Shown here: positions 24,324-36,473 of the stretch, piece after piece
How positions within the stretch are numbered: the first letter of the stretch is position 1
Layout: every line of letters starts with the position of its first letter
Source of the DNA: Acanthochlamys bracteata
Taxonomy: Eukaryota > Streptophyta > Magnoliopsida > Pandanales > Velloziaceae
Length of the DNA: 64,000 bases
Assembly (NCBI GenBank): GCA_019914995.1
Contig: CM034137.1
Location: 2,418,001 to 2,482,000 of the forward strand
Direction: 5' to 3'
Translations under genes and position numbers: made by a program
The notes under the pieces: generated by a model
What the model was told of the DNA's origin: nothing
Seen by the model: only the letters and a program-made list of their open reading frames with translations
The model's database searches: none

Positions 24324-25980
24324 TTCTCCGCGTGGCCTTTTCAACAAGCAAGTATGTTAGCTTGGGAAACTCTACAAAAACTCCTGTACATGGCAAGAAA
24401 GTTCATAGCTAGTTCAAGATATATCTGAATGCAATTCAAGCGAGTACATAGCTGAACTTTGAAATAAAATGTTTTTTTTCATGTTTTGATTATCTGCCAT
24501 GATCTCATTGAATAGAGTTAATTCATCTTTTAATAAATTCACAAATTAGAGTACAGTTATTTGAAGAACTTTCAGGATTTTTTAACTAATTTCTTTTAAG
24601 ATATCTTCCTTTTTTTTTGACTTCCTATCAATTTGTTCAAAACTCTTTTTTTTCAAAATACTTTCATACAAATGATTAAGAAAATCACTCTCACATTTAT
24701 TATTAAAGCATTTTTTAGTTGCTTTAAATTTATCTTTTTAGCCAAATGTTAAGTTCACAATTATTTTCTATATTTTAGTTGTTCCGAAAATATTAAAGAT
24801 GTTTCAAAGTATTTATAAAAGTAAGTTTTTCAAAATAAAAAGTATTTAAGAATTTTTTAAAAATAAGTCGATTTGTTTATCTAAACAAAAATTATATATA
24901 GTAAAATTATATGATATATAATTTTTTATAATTTTTAAAATTTTACATAACATAATAAAAAGTTTATTGAAATTATGAAATGCTTATTTAAAATGATTTT
25001 GGGAGTGCTTATTGAAAAAAAGCTTTTAAAAAAAGAGAGATATTTTGAAAATTTTAAAAAAATAAGTTCTATTTTTTTACTTCAAAAAAATAATAAAAAT
25101 AACTAATAAGAAAATTTCATGACATAGAATTTTTCTACATTTTAAAAGTTTCTAAAACAATTCTATAGAACATTTAAAAATTTTTATTAAAAAACATAAA
25201 ATAAAAAATTTGGAAAAAAAAGCTCTCCTAAACATACCTTGAAACGTGCAATCGAACGTTTATAAATTTATTTTAAATTTACTATTTTCGGAGCTTACTT
25301 TTTAAATGTTAAATGTAGGTCAATTAAAACACTCCCTTAATAAGTATAGTCTATAACAAAAAAAATTGTTCACTTTCTAAATTTATTCTTAAATAATTTA
25401 CTTATTAAAGTTTATATTTAAAAGCGTTGCCTCATTGTAGCTGATGCACCCAAAAAAAGTTTTTAGTAGTATCCACTGGAACAGAACAGAATACACAGTT
25501 AGTAATCTTTGAAGTTTGACGTTATATTTTATTTTATTTTAAAAATTTTATTATATTTTATATTTTTTAATAAATTTTGTATATATTTTATTAAACTATT
25601 TTAAATTAAAGAAATATAAAAAATTTCATTATTATAAATTTATTATTTATTTTTATTAATTTTAAAAATAAGAAAAAAATATAAAAAATTAAAATAAAAT
25701 AAAAATATTTTTTTATATTAGAAAAGTTTTATCTTAAATTTAGTTTCAAACACTTACAAATTATTCTTTGCATTAGTTTTACGAACAAGAAATTATCTGA
25801 AAACTTCTCTAAATAAATTCACATAATTAACGTACAGCAAGCAGTTTGCAACTCGATTTATAAATTCCAGTAAACCTAAAAACTCCTCGTGCCGCTGATC
25901 AATCTCTCAAGATGAATGAAGCATTCGCTTCTGCAGCATTAATTACAACTCCAAATTCAATCAAATATCTCCTCTTAATC
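24324..25980. other. AT-rich intergenic DNA with MITE-like repeats
   Basis: No coding segments were recognised. About 24995-25240 resembles the element at 37775-38020 (shared gtgcttat and aagttctatttttttacttaaaaaaataataaaa-type blocks). 25515-25760 is another low-complexity A/T tract of similar composition. Bases 25860-26052 are probably 3' UTR of the PADRE gene. Confidence 0.4.
24995..25240. repeat. AT-rich MITE-like element, copy D (diverged)
   Basis: It starts near gggagtgcttattg and ends near agctctcctaaaca. Internal blocks match the better-bounded copy at 37775-38020. Ends are degraded and no target duplication was found. Confidence 0.35.
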
Positions 25981-26052
25981 AATTCAACTAAAACTAATGC
26001 AAAGAATCCGTTTACCTTTCTCTGATTCAATCCATGCAAAGAAAGAATCCAA

Positions 26053-26559
26053 CTATCTACTGATTATTTCTTCAATGATAGTTTCCAACTGTGGTTTCCT
26101 CGACCGGGAGATGCTCAGGCTATGCCGAAACTCACAAATCATTTCATCACCATCATCCAACTTCAACCTCGGACTCTGTTCTGGCTCCGGCACCATCGAA
26201 TACTCCGGGATAATGCTCGCCTTTCCGCCTGTTTCTCGATTCGTCGCAATAAGAAGAACCCCCATATCAGCTGCTGTAACAACAGAGTTAACTCGCTTCA
26301 TAGGTAGCAGAACATAAACTTCCCCAAGCTCAAGCTCTTCATCAGCGGAAAGCGGCATGAATCTTCGACCAACGTGCATGGATTTCGCTGATACGAGGAA
26401 GTTGTTCGGGTGGTCGAACATTAGTTCTGCCGCCGTAGTTAACGACGGCAATGATATAATATCTCCGGTGGAAGACAGAATCGCTCGTGGGTTTTTGGAT
26501 CGAGCATTATGACCAAGTATTGCAGAGTTTGAAAGAGTGCAAGAAACATAGTTCCCCAT
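26053..26559 (-). CDS. PADRE (DUF4228) domain protein
   Basis: An intronless frame of 168 residues if started at MGNYVSCTL (26559); an in-frame ATG three codons upstream (26568) would hide the MGN start. I prefer 26559 because plant PADRE proteins typically begin MGNxxSC, a likely N-myristoylation and palmitoylation signal for membrane association. Family marks follow: ARSKNPRAILSSTGDI, AAELMFDHPNNFLVSAKSMH, then RRFMPLSADEELELGEVYVL, the conserved core in which a promoter-proximal PLxxDxxLxxGxxYxxxP signature is visible. Members are stress- and pathogen-responsive in plants, with unknown biochemical activity. It is a short C-terminal-disordered type and no catalytic residues are expected. 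The region upstream is ordinary. Confidence 0.85.
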   Translation of the reverse strand: MGNYVSCTLSNSAILGHNARSKNPRAILSSTGDIISLPSLTTAAELMFDHPNNFLVSAKSMHVGRRFMPLSADEELELGEVYVLLPMKRVNSVVTAADMGVLLIATNRETGGKASIIPEYSMVPEPEQSPRLKLDDGDEMICEFRHSLSISRSRKPQLETIIEEIISR

Positions 26560-27353
26560 TGGTTGCAAAACAAGGATTGAGGCGAAGGTTGAAAATACAC
26601 TGGAGAGGAAGAGGCTGAGAAGAGCTTTACATAAAAATGGAAAGATGTCAAAGGTAATGAATGACAGTGTCAGTTTGGGGCAACGCGTTAGAGAATAAAA
26701 AAATTGAAGCTTTCCAACGTTTCTGTGTAGGAGTTTTGTTGCTCCGCTGTTTTTGCGCGTGTGGGTCAGGGAAAGATTTATTTTATCAGTTTCAACAACG
26801 GTGATCTCGTGTCTGAAGTCTGAACGAGTAAATCAATATTATTTATAAATTCTTAGAAGAAGTCAGTTCGATTTCAGAGAAAGCATTCGACTCTTTAGGA
26901 AACATCAAGGAACCTTTCAAACAGTTGAGTTTTTGATAAAGTCAAGAATGAGGTTTTATAGATTTTTATGGTCAACGAAAACAAGAACAACTTCTAGATG
27001 ATCTTCATACACAATGAACTGGAAAACAAGTGAATCGCATAAATAATAAACCAGAACATCGTTGTGACAACAATACTTTCGACATTCATTCAAGTCTTCG
27101 AAAACTTAGTCCATGTAATTTATCACCGGCAAAGACGAACCAAAACTTGTAAGACGCAACACAGGAGGGACATTTATGTTTACTAACAGAACTTCAGGAT
27201 GTACAAAAGTGAATTCATGTAGGAAATTTTTTTTTAAATTCAGCCCCGGACAAGGGAGCAACACAACATTTACAAGCAGAGGATTCCGAGCTTAGTTCCA
27301 CAGCAAGCAAGATGGTTCAAAGAGAAAGCAGCAGGCTTTCTCCTAACGGCAAA
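26560..27353. other. PADRE upstream region, no further gene
   Basis: Presumed promoter and 5' UTR of the PADRE gene for the first 200 bases; nothing recognised beyond that. Confidence 0.4.
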
Positions 27354-28625
27354 TTATGCAATCTCTAGAACAGCGGCAGACAATTGCAGGAAGCGTCGCC
27401 CAGATGTGGGAGGAACCTCCAGGTTAAATGTTAGACTAATTGATTGCAAGGTTAAATATTTGCCACAAATTTGTACTGCAGAAACCAACTGAAAAGGCAA
27501 AACGTTAGCTCTACTAGAGATGTATATACACATAAGCAAAGTCATACTCTCAAATGGACTAGTTACCTGATGTTGATTGTACTTCTTCCTGATCTCGGCA
27601 TGTAAGCTACTGCTTAAGCTGTTGCAGAAAAGACAATGCAGAGAATTCACACAGTCATATAGTTCAGAAGGCATGTACAATGTAAGTGATGCATAGTTGG
27701 ATTCTGCACCAAGCATTTAGACGTCCAAATGCAGGATGATATAATAAGTATACGTGAAAGGAAACATAAACAGCTGCATCCGTTACATGCCAAGCAGCAA
27801 CATCTTAACCTGCTGGTATTTGTTAATTTCAGAACCAAAATGATGGAACTAAAACTCAGAAAGGATGTACTCTAAACACATAACCAAGGTCTTTTTGTTG
27901 GTCGCAATATGGAGTTTGTCAGAAAAACAGACGAAGCAGCTACCATTGAGGGACAGTAACAAAGGTAACCATATTTCAACAAGAGACAACTCTGCAACAT
28001 ATTTAGCGAGGAAGTCCAGCGAGCCCTGAAGGAAACAACATGATAAAATTTTCGACTAATGATTTGCTGAAAGATTTACTGAAATGAAGATATGCAGGGA
28101 ACTTACCTCAATACATCCCTGAGCTGCACGTACAAACCTCCTCTGTAAAGCATGGAAGTTTAAAAACTAAATCACCAAAATACTCCCTTATTTTTATTGA
28201 TATGTACTAATTACCTCGAGAAATACTTGCTAGAGCTGTCATTTCAAATCTAAAAGACTTCAAACTTGCAGCTGCCATTTCCAGCACCTGTCATCCTGGA
28301 TAAGCACAGAAAAGAAGCAGCCAAGAGGACTAGCAGTTACAAGGAACAAGCAATGCACCTCATCCTTGACGCAAGTGTTTTCATTTACATAGCAAAATTC
28401 CTCCACCTGCGGTGCACATATCTCTTCATATTTTCTGGAAAGTACAAGATAAGCAGATTGTTTATGTAATTTAAATAAAAAAAAGAGAAGAAGAAGAAGA
28501 AGAAGAAAACTAATTTAATAGAAAACACACTGCAAACTTATAATACCTACACAGCTATAAACATCCAAGGAACATACAAGGACCAGCATGATGTGTCGGA
28601 TACGAGGCGATATTCCTCAACAACC
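27354..28625 (-). pseudogene. CYCA1: A1-type cyclin pseudogene
   Basis: Decayed pieces occur in the right order on the minus strand: VVEEYRLVSDT (near 28624-28593), APQVEEFCYVNENTCVKDEV (28415-28356), FRFEMTALAS (near 28250), RRFVRAAQGCIE (near 28145-28108), FLAKYVAELSLVE then YGYLCYCPSMVAASSVFL (28026-27930), and TLYMPSELYDCVNSLHCLF and EIRKKYNQHQ (27695-27570). These are consecutive parts of the cyclin box of plant CYCA1 proteins. It is broken: an extra A between LVE and YGY shifts frame, a one-base loss follows NPTMHH before TLYMP, and several splice sites are lost. Introns are retained, so it arose by DNA duplication and not by retroposition. The destruction-box N-terminus is not recognisable. 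Confidence 0.82.
28486..28507. repeat. (AAG)n microsatellite
   Basis: About seven AAG units within the decayed cyclin copy. Confidence 0.9.
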
Positions 28626-29454
28626 TATGACTAAAAGTTGCAACTAGAAACTGCACGAAGGACAATAAGCTGATGATGCTAGTTACAGAAAGAGTACTAA
28701 ATATCTTGTTGAATGTGTTTTTCACTAGTTCAAAATATTAAAATTTTTCTGAAATTTTATCGTCTTCTATAATGACGGTATCTCCTTCAAAATATTTGTT
28801 CAGATCTGAAGAAGATTACATACTGCTTGAAGTTGAAGATGATATTGAATTTGAACCAGCCTTGATGGAGATGAAAAACCAATTGATCATTTTTTTCTTT
28901 TACCTTTGATGAGTTTGTGCCGTTGTCGCTTGATGTTGGTGATTCCGTAAATTACAAAATCTAACTTCATAAAGATCATAAATTTTATACAGCTTGTTAC
29001 GACCGTTAGTTATTTGTAATTGAATATCGAAAATACTCAAATACATATCAATATATATAAAAATATTAAAAAAATATACAAATTTAAATATAAGATCTAA
29101 CATAAAGGCAAAACAATATAAAATAAAAATATCCAACCAATATTTTTTTAATTTGCTAGTCATTATTGTAAACTTTAAGTTCAAGTAATTGATCTGTTAT
29201 ATATGAATGCAATATAGTAGATATATTAAGAATTGAATATAAAACTAATGGAGAAATAAGATAGTAAATACCAAATAATACAACAGTAGCATCATAAAAA
29301 GTTTTCTAAAAATTATACAAATTTTTAAACAATAATTAATGAGTTTCAATAAATATTTTGTACCCATTCTTATATTATAGAAAATTATAAGCATATTTTT
29401 ATAATATAAAATATTTTTTAATATTAAATAAGTAGAATTTTATCTGATTAAAAT
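28626..29454. other. AT-rich, between cyclin and hAT relics
   Basis: Nothing firmly recognised. The 3' half may once have belonged to the hAT transposase C-terminus, but no conserved block such as the dimerisation region is visible. Confidence 0.35.
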
Positions 29455-30560
29455 ATCAAAATTGAACTTTCGGAGCTTTAGATGTTCTGCTATGCAATAT
29501 CTTTTAAATTCAGCTAAACGTTGGTTTAAACTAGTAATCCAAGAAATAGCAACACGAATATCATTAATCTGTTCACTTACTAAGCTGCATACCTGATTGT
29601 ACGATCAAGTTGATAATATTACAAGCACAATATTTATGTAGTAAAATTTCTCCCATGTATGAGTTTAACTCCATCTCAAGAAATCGAATTGATTTGGTAT
29701 TTGCTGAAGCATTATATAGTGTGATAAAAACAATGCAGTTGCTTATACCTCATTTTTTAATTATATTTATAATACGCTCAGAAATATTTTTAGCATCATG
29801 TGTGAAGTTAATAAGTCTAAAAACAATAATACTTTTTTGCATAGTCAAGTGAAAATCTAAATAATATTCAACAATATTTAAATAATCTTATTTAGCTCTA
29901 CCAATCTAAATATTATATGTTAATGCAATAGAGAAATTTCATAAATTTAATTCAGATTTTACTATAGTGCGTATTTTATTGTAATAAATTTTTATTAATT
30001 GTTCTACTAACTTCTTTGAAATTTTGGATAATATGCTTTTTTTACATACTCTTCATAAAAAGATGACTCACCAAAATAATAGATAAATATATCACAAATC
30101 ATACGAGAGAGATATATCATAACTATATCAGAATCATAAAATCAAATACTTACCGAACCATCCGTATTGAATTGAAGTTGAATTTATGAAGGTCCCCTTT
30201 AAATTTGTTTCTTGAAAGCACATTTTTTTTCCATGTGCTATTAAATGCCGGATTCCTGCACTGAAATTATAAGTTAAAAGTTTTTAACAAAACTTACATT
30301 TCGCCATTTTTTATTTAGTACCATCACTTTGCACGGTATATTCGGCGGTTAATTTCAAGCTTCAGACGTTGTGACTTTTAAACGTTTAGATGTTGAAGTC
30401 GAACTACTTTCAACACTCGAAATTGGAATATTTTCGTTATATCATTAATGGAAACGTTTTTTTATATTGGAGAAACTTCATCTCCTTACTACATACCGAC
30501 AACATCTATCTACTGTAAATTTTGATCGTCCATGGAATAACCATCCATATCAAAATTAAT
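29455..30560 (-). pseudogene. hAT transposase relic (BED zinc finger, RICESLEEPER-like)
   Basis: On the minus strand, from the N-terminus: SSTSKRLKVTTSEA near 30400, a BED-finger remnant AKCKFC then AGIRHLIAHGKKMC (about 30310-30230), SKKLVEQLIKIYYNKI (near 30000), SIIVFRLINFTHDAKNISER (near 29810), ITLYNASANTKSIRFLEMEL (near 29700), HKYCACNIINLIVQSGMQL (near 29630), and INDIRVAISWITSLNQRLAE. The order and spacing match plant hAT transposases, where DNASAN and CxAHxLNLIVQ are catalytic-core landmarks. Here the catalytic Asp of DNAS reads Y and the His of CAAHILN reads N, and stops such as the one before GISNCIVF interrupt it. It is dead. The C-terminal dimerisation domain was not found. Confidence 0.82.
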
Positions 30561-30892
30561 GTCATGAATATTTAGATCCATTTGAAATAACAATTAAAAT
30601 TTTTTGAGTATTGAAAAAATGTAAATTTAAAAAATAATGTAAGAAAAAATATTTTTATAAAATTTGTACGAGTTTGAGTAGAATGAAGATGAGAATTAAA
30701 AAAATTGTGTGAAAAATAAATGAAGATAGGATGTGTTTACAGATGGAATGGTGAATCTAAAAAAATGCAACCAACATGTGTGTTACCGTTGGCTGTAGCT
30801 GGATGTTATCCAACAGTCATGTTGACGTCGCGTGACCGTTAGTTTTTTAATTCCTTTGACCTGGTCAACGATCAATATTGACCTAGTCAATA

Positions 30893-32000
30893 TCAACATC
30901 GATCGGTCAATGCTGACCAGTCAACGGTACAATAACGGATAGACGGGCCGACATTGTCGATCCAATACTGTCTATAAGACCAACTTGGCCCGGTCATATT
31001 ATTGCTCATCGGGCCGGATGGGCCTATGTATCCCGGCCTATTTCTGCATCTATATGGCATTACCAAAAACTCGTAGTGCTCATTTTGTTCGCAATGCGTC
31101 TTATACACATCCTCCTCCCTCTCCCGCATCCGATAATAATCAGATTTGAAGTCCAATTTTAAGAAGTACTGAAAGCCCAATGGAGTTCATCTAGCAGCTC
31201 TAATAGCCGGAATTAGAAACTTGATTTTAACTAATCTCATTAGGCGCTCTAAAATAAATATTAAATCTCCAAGATTCGTGCTTCTTGACAAGTAATACTG
31301 GAAAGAAAATGTCGAACAGATGAGCTGAATAACCATTGTGATCGTATCTCATGACTACTCTCTTGTACCTATAAGGCTTGATGTTGGCTAGGGATGCTCT
31401 TGGCAAAAGTGAGATGCCATAAATTATAGGATCTACGAGGGGAAAGTCAATTTAAGGGCGTAAACACCATTGCCTGTTGATCCATTGTCTGTTACAATTT
31501 GATTGGCAATAAAGTACCCGCTTCTCTCTCTATTGTCTTTGGGCTAAGGCTAATTAATTGTGAAACCCTTTCCCCTCCAATCCGTTACAGCATAATATCT
31601 TGTCATTGCATAGTGAACCTCATTTTGGATTGGGCCAATCAATAATGACCACGCCTAAGTTTTCGAGCGACTAAAATTCAATGACTAAATCCATGCCTCA
31701 TAGGGAAAGGGATAGGTGTCAACTACTAGCTCTACTCCTTGAACTGTTAAGGGAACTCGTTTGTGGACTTCGATTGAATAAGGTCTTCCATCAGCTAATT
31801 TTACCTTAAACACCACAATAGTTATGGAAGCCAACCGTAGGTGCTTAGCTATAATCTGATATGAAAATTATAAGTCTTCCAAAATCAAGTAGAATGAAAA
31901 CATCTTCCATTTTAATTATTACAATCACGCAGAGAGTTTGAGGTACAACTATCCTGTTCATGACACTAAGAAATAAGGTTGCATTTTGGGTAGATCCCTT
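30893..32000 (-). pseudogene. Ty3/gypsy polyprotein relic (protease spacer to reverse transcriptase)
   Basis: Minus-strand blocks in order: KMQPYFLVS (near 32000), VKLADGRPYSIEVHKRVPLT and VQGVELVVDTYPF (about 31815-31715, retropepsin region), GISLLPRASLANIKPYRYKR (near 31400), YSAHLFDIFFPVLLVKKHES (near 31300), WRFNIYFRAPNEIS, then WAFQYFLKLDFKSDYYRMRE and HYEFLVMPYRC (31180-31030). These are the entry and palm of a gypsy RT. Stops and shifts interrupt it and it ends before the YxDD box, so it is a truncated, dead copy. No LTRs could be assigned. Confidence 0.82.
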
Positions 32001-34230
32001 TCTCCTGCTGATTCATCGTTGCTGTCTTCTGTATCTTGGATGGTAATGGCATCTAATTGTTGCGAATTTGAAATTCTTTTGAAAATTAGTTTTGTTTTAT
32101 AGTGTTGTTTACTAAATGTGTTAGATGCATTAACAATATGTTATACTATATAAATTGGTGAAAAACTTTTCAAATTCAAATGATAAAGCGTTATAATTGA
32201 AACTACACCTAACCTATGATCAACTCGTACTAAAAGCAAAAAATAAAAACTAAAAAATTTAGTGCAAATTTTAATTATATGAAAGCCCGTTTGTGAAGTG
32301 AGTTTTTTTAGAAGTGTAGTTTGATAAAAAATAAAATTCCGAAGAAATAAATTTGAATGATAATTAAATATATAAAATAAAGTTTAAAGTTAAAGTTGAT
32401 GTTGGTTTGAAAGTATAAGTGAAATTTGAAATAAAAACCGAAATACATAGAGCGGTGGAATTCAAAATCTATAAGTAGTAAGTGAACTTTCCTAAATTGA
32501 ATCATGCACACGCTGGTTATATTTGGAACAAGAAAAACACTGCATTACTTCAAACATAATAGGAAATAAATGAATAATAAGATACTTAGGATTTTTTACT
32601 TATCAAAAAATAATTTTGTAAATAGTTTACTCATAGAAAAAATATTCTCACAAACTTATTTTCTAATAATTTACTTCTAAAAAGTTTATTTTCATGTCAG
32701 TAAATGACAAATAAATAACTCTTATAATCAAACTTCTAAAGTACGTATTTTTTTCACTCTTAGAACTCACTTATTTTTACTAAAATTATATTTATTTCAC
32801 TTTTAGCTCACATTTCAGTTCATTTTTAATTATAAAAAAAACAAAAAAATCAATTTTCAGTTCACTTTTTATAAAATATTATATTCAGCAGCACTATTTT
32901 TTTATAAATCTCACTTTTCTATAAAGTACACTAAATTTTACATAAAATGTTATCAAGTTGAATACGTCATAACAAAATAAATTGAAAAAGATAGAAAGAT
33001 AAAAAATTATAAATTCATTTTCACCAACAAATAATAAGTATTACTCCTTAAAACCTACCACTTGTAACAGTCCCTACACAATTAATTAAAATCCTAATCT
33101 AAAATTTATACATTATTAAATGCGTTGTAGTTCAAATCAAAGAGAAAAAGGTTGCAACTCCAAGCTGGCTTAAAATGGTTACGTGCGGGAAACAATTTGG
33201 ATCGAGACGGTGTGTCACCGGATGAAGCTCAAGTCGCTTTCCAGATCTACCCCCGCGGAATCTTCATTGCACGGTTAATCTATTCATTATGGCCCACAAG
33301 TACCTTCTTGTTCCAACACTCATTCACATGGTGGCTCAGGCCCATTTAATTTTTCTGTATAATATAGACGAAGTTTCTATTTATTTAAATAATTCTATCG
33401 GAAGTTTGGGAGTCATTATTAACTATTCGTTTGATTTTTTATTTCTCCAACATAATTTTTTAATTTTTATTTATATATTTTTTTAATATATATTTTTTAA
33501 TATTTAAAAAATTTATTTAAAAATTTAAAAAGTGTAGAAATTTTATTTAATAAATTTTTTAAATTATTTTTTTATTATTTTTAAAAAATAAAAAAATAAA
33601 ATTTATTTTAAAAAAATGTTTTCTATTTTAAAAAATTTTATTTTATAAATAATTTCAAACGCATCGTAAAAGAGCTTTAAAAATTTTATAAAAGAATTCG
33701 TAAATAATTTATTCAAATTATGAAAATTCTTTAAAAAGTGTCGTGACAGAATATCTCTTTTTTAACCATACTAGTAGGAAAAATTCTACCGCATCAACGA
33801 TCAATTGGTTTATAAAATCATAACTTTCTTTACATTTTATGACGCACGAAAACACTTAGCAAAGAAACGATACCATATGGGGAGTTTCTATTTACAAAGT
33901 TTCTATTTATTTAAATAATCTGATGGGGAGTTTGGGTATAATTATTACGGCTTTAAAGATTCTTAAAAAACATTTCAAATAATTTTTATAGAAAAATTAT
34001 ATGATATATAATTTATTTATAATCTTTATTTTAAAATTTATAAATTATTATAAAATATTTATCAGAAATATAAAAGATTTTAGAAGCGTGTTGTGAGGGA
34101 ACGTTACTGCCGTACAATGTCATGCCGCACAGAATACATCTCTCTAATATTGGAGCAGAAAAAATTTCTTAGCATCAAATTGAAAATCCAAAAATTAGTT
34201 GGTTAATAAAATCATAACTCTCTCGTCGCT
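32001..34230. other. AT-rich repeat-derived DNA
   Basis: No intact gene. 32290-32960 and 33478-33665 are A/T-rich tracts of MITE-like composition. 33371-33860 and 33897-34240 show a diverged tandem duplication (listed as a finding). 33120-33350 is less AT-rich but carries no recognised protein. Confidence 0.4.
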
Positions 34231-34615
34231 TTATGGAGCGCCAATACTGTCGATATACTGTACACAGCGATAATTAATACATATAGAAATTGTTTAAATG
34301 AAATAGATAACATGAATTATTACAAAACAAAAATTAAGAAAACAGTTTTTGTGGCACCGTATATGACAGCCATGCGGTGCTATAAAACACATATTTTCCA
34401 TCCTCGTTCAATCAACTTCAAACAACGTACCAATTTACACTTAAATTCACAGCAATGTACAGTAAATAATCATGCAACAAATAAGAAACTAAAACTGATA
34501 AAAAGTAACAAAAAATAATAGTAAACAAAGTAATATTGTAACAAGAGTTGCTTGCAGTGGCTTCTTCATGGTGAGGTTGTGCAAATTGGTAAAACTTCAT
34601 TCAATGAATGATTCA

Positions 34616-35597
34616 TCAAGCAGCCTTTGATACTTCCTCCTTTTTCTCCGGCGCCGGCGTCTCAGCAGCAGCAGACTCCTCGGCAGGGGTAGGTCCTGGT
34701 TCTTCTTTCTTCTCTTCGGTTGAAGCAGCAGCAGCAGCAGCTGGTGGTGGTGGAGTAGGAGCTTGTTCTGCTACCTTCTCAATCTCTTCCTTCTTCTCTT
34801 CAGTTGCAGCTGGTGTTTCTTTGCTACTACTTTCTTCTGCAGCAGGTGCCGCAGCTTCTTCAGTCGCTGCAGCTGGTTCAGCGGCGGGTTCTTCTGTGAC
34901 GACGAAGGTTGAAACCTTCTCGAAGACGAACAGTACTGAATCGGAGACGTACGCCGGTCCAAACTTGTTTGCTGCTTCGCTTACTGCCTTTGAGCCTGGG
35001 AACTCTGTAATATAAAAGCCATCATGCATGAATATATATACATATCAGAAGCAAATACTTCAAGATTGATGTCAAGGTTTATTCTGAATTGATGTTTGTG
35101 CTTATACCAATTTTCACGAGTTCTTCAAGGAACTTGGTGACTGCTGTGGAGTGTTTCTTCACGACTGCAGGAGTACGATCTTTCACCAAGGTCTGCAAGC
35201 AGAGTTGATCGATACATAACAGCTAAAACTTTATAAAAGATGAACTAGAAATTGAAGTTCTTCATGTATATATAGAGATATATATACACACCTTGATCTC
35301 AGTAGAAGAAGCTTCGTATACCTCAGTGACCTTAGGCTGCAGCTCAGTCTTCTTCTCTTCAACCTCTTTACTTATCTCATCCTGCATGCAATCAACATGT
35401 TTATATCAATAAGGGCAATGTTTATTGATCAGAGTAGAATAATATGAGAAGGAAATGGTTAGATGATGATAATTATGAATAACCTTAGAACCATCAAAGG
35501 ACTTGCAAGCTTCTGCAGCAGCTGCTTTCTTTCCGTTCTTCTCCAAGGTGAACACCTTCTTCAACTTCGGCACAAGCTTTTCTTTCCAGTAACCCAT
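34616..35597 (-). CDS. PCAP1: PCAP1/DREPP plasma-membrane-associated cation-binding protein
   Basis: Four exons, 35597-35484, 35381-35292, 35192-35108 and 35004-34616, give 678 nt and 225 residues. The N-terminus MGYWKEKLVPKLKKVF matches the myristoylated, basic start of Arabidopsis PCAP1 (MDP25), which binds phosphoinositides, Ca2+/calmodulin and microtubules at the plasma membrane. The DREPP core follows: KKTELQPKVTEVYEASSTEI, KFLEELVKIEFPGSKAVSEA, and FGPAYVSDSVLFVFEKVSTF. The C-terminal third is low-complexity A/E/P/K (repeats like EEPAAEPAAATEEAAAPAAE), typical of the family and the likely cation-binding part. The plus strand of that tail is also open, but only because of the biased codons. 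Spliced phases close exactly. Confidence 0.94.
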
Positions 35598-36190
35598 CGT
35601 ACCTTACTTAGTTTCTTCAATAAACCGGAATAACAAAAAGATTACAAGCGCAGAATTAATATCGATGAAGCAAATAAGAATCAGAAACCCATAAGATATA
35701 TATGAAGGTAGGCGAAAGGAATGATTCGTATAAATAAATGAATAAAAAGAGAGATAATGGGAGTACTTGTTTTGTTGATTAAACAATCAATCAATTCATA
35801 ATCAATTGATAAAGAAATGAAAGAAAAGAAAGCCAACGGTATCACAAGGAACAAAGCTATTTTGTTAATCCCCGCAAGTAAGAATATCTTCAATTACCTA
35901 ACTACCCTTACCGCCGCAATGTTTTTTATTAGTTGAATGAACTAGAAGATGTGATGAGTGAAGGGTTCTAATGTCATTTGCATTGACAGCTGGATAGAGA
36001 GAACAACGGCGCTGCTGTCACGAAGAAGCTTGCCAAAATGGGTGGGCTCAAAATTTAGACAAGAAATTGTGGGACCAGGTTAGATTGAAGCGTGGATCAA
36101 CTGTACCGTCCAACGTGGCTTTGCTGTGTGTGGGACCAATCTGCGGTGGCGATGTTTTTTGTTTTGTTTCCTGAATTGCCCCTCCTCGCC

Positions 36191-36473
36191 TTAGTAGTTG
36201 GTTCTTTTTTGTTGTTTTGTTTGAGATTCAGGTTTCTTCGAATGTTTTCTATAATTTTATTTTTGAAGTTCAGAAAATTAAAAATATATAATATTTTATT
36301 ATTAAAATATTTAATTTCTATTTTTAATTTTTATAAAATTCAATTACAAATTTTTGAAACAAGAACTTAATAGTTGGTTCTTTTTTTTTGTTTTATTTGC
36401 AATTCAGATTTCTTCGAATGTTTTTTGTAACTTTTTTTTGAAGTTCAAGAAATTAAAAATATATGATATTTAT
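36191..36473. repeat. Imperfect direct repeat of about 107 bp
   Basis: 36191-36297 and 36366-36473 both read tagttggttctttttt, then gattcag-type sequence, ttcttcgaatgtttt, gaagttca and aaattaaaaatatat. The AT-rich spacer is about 70 bp. Confidence 0.7.

Noticed and set aside
34608..35015. A 135-codon plus-strand frame rich in Ala and Ser
   Set aside because: It is the antisense of the low-complexity Ala/Glu tail of PCAP1 and stays open because of biased codons.
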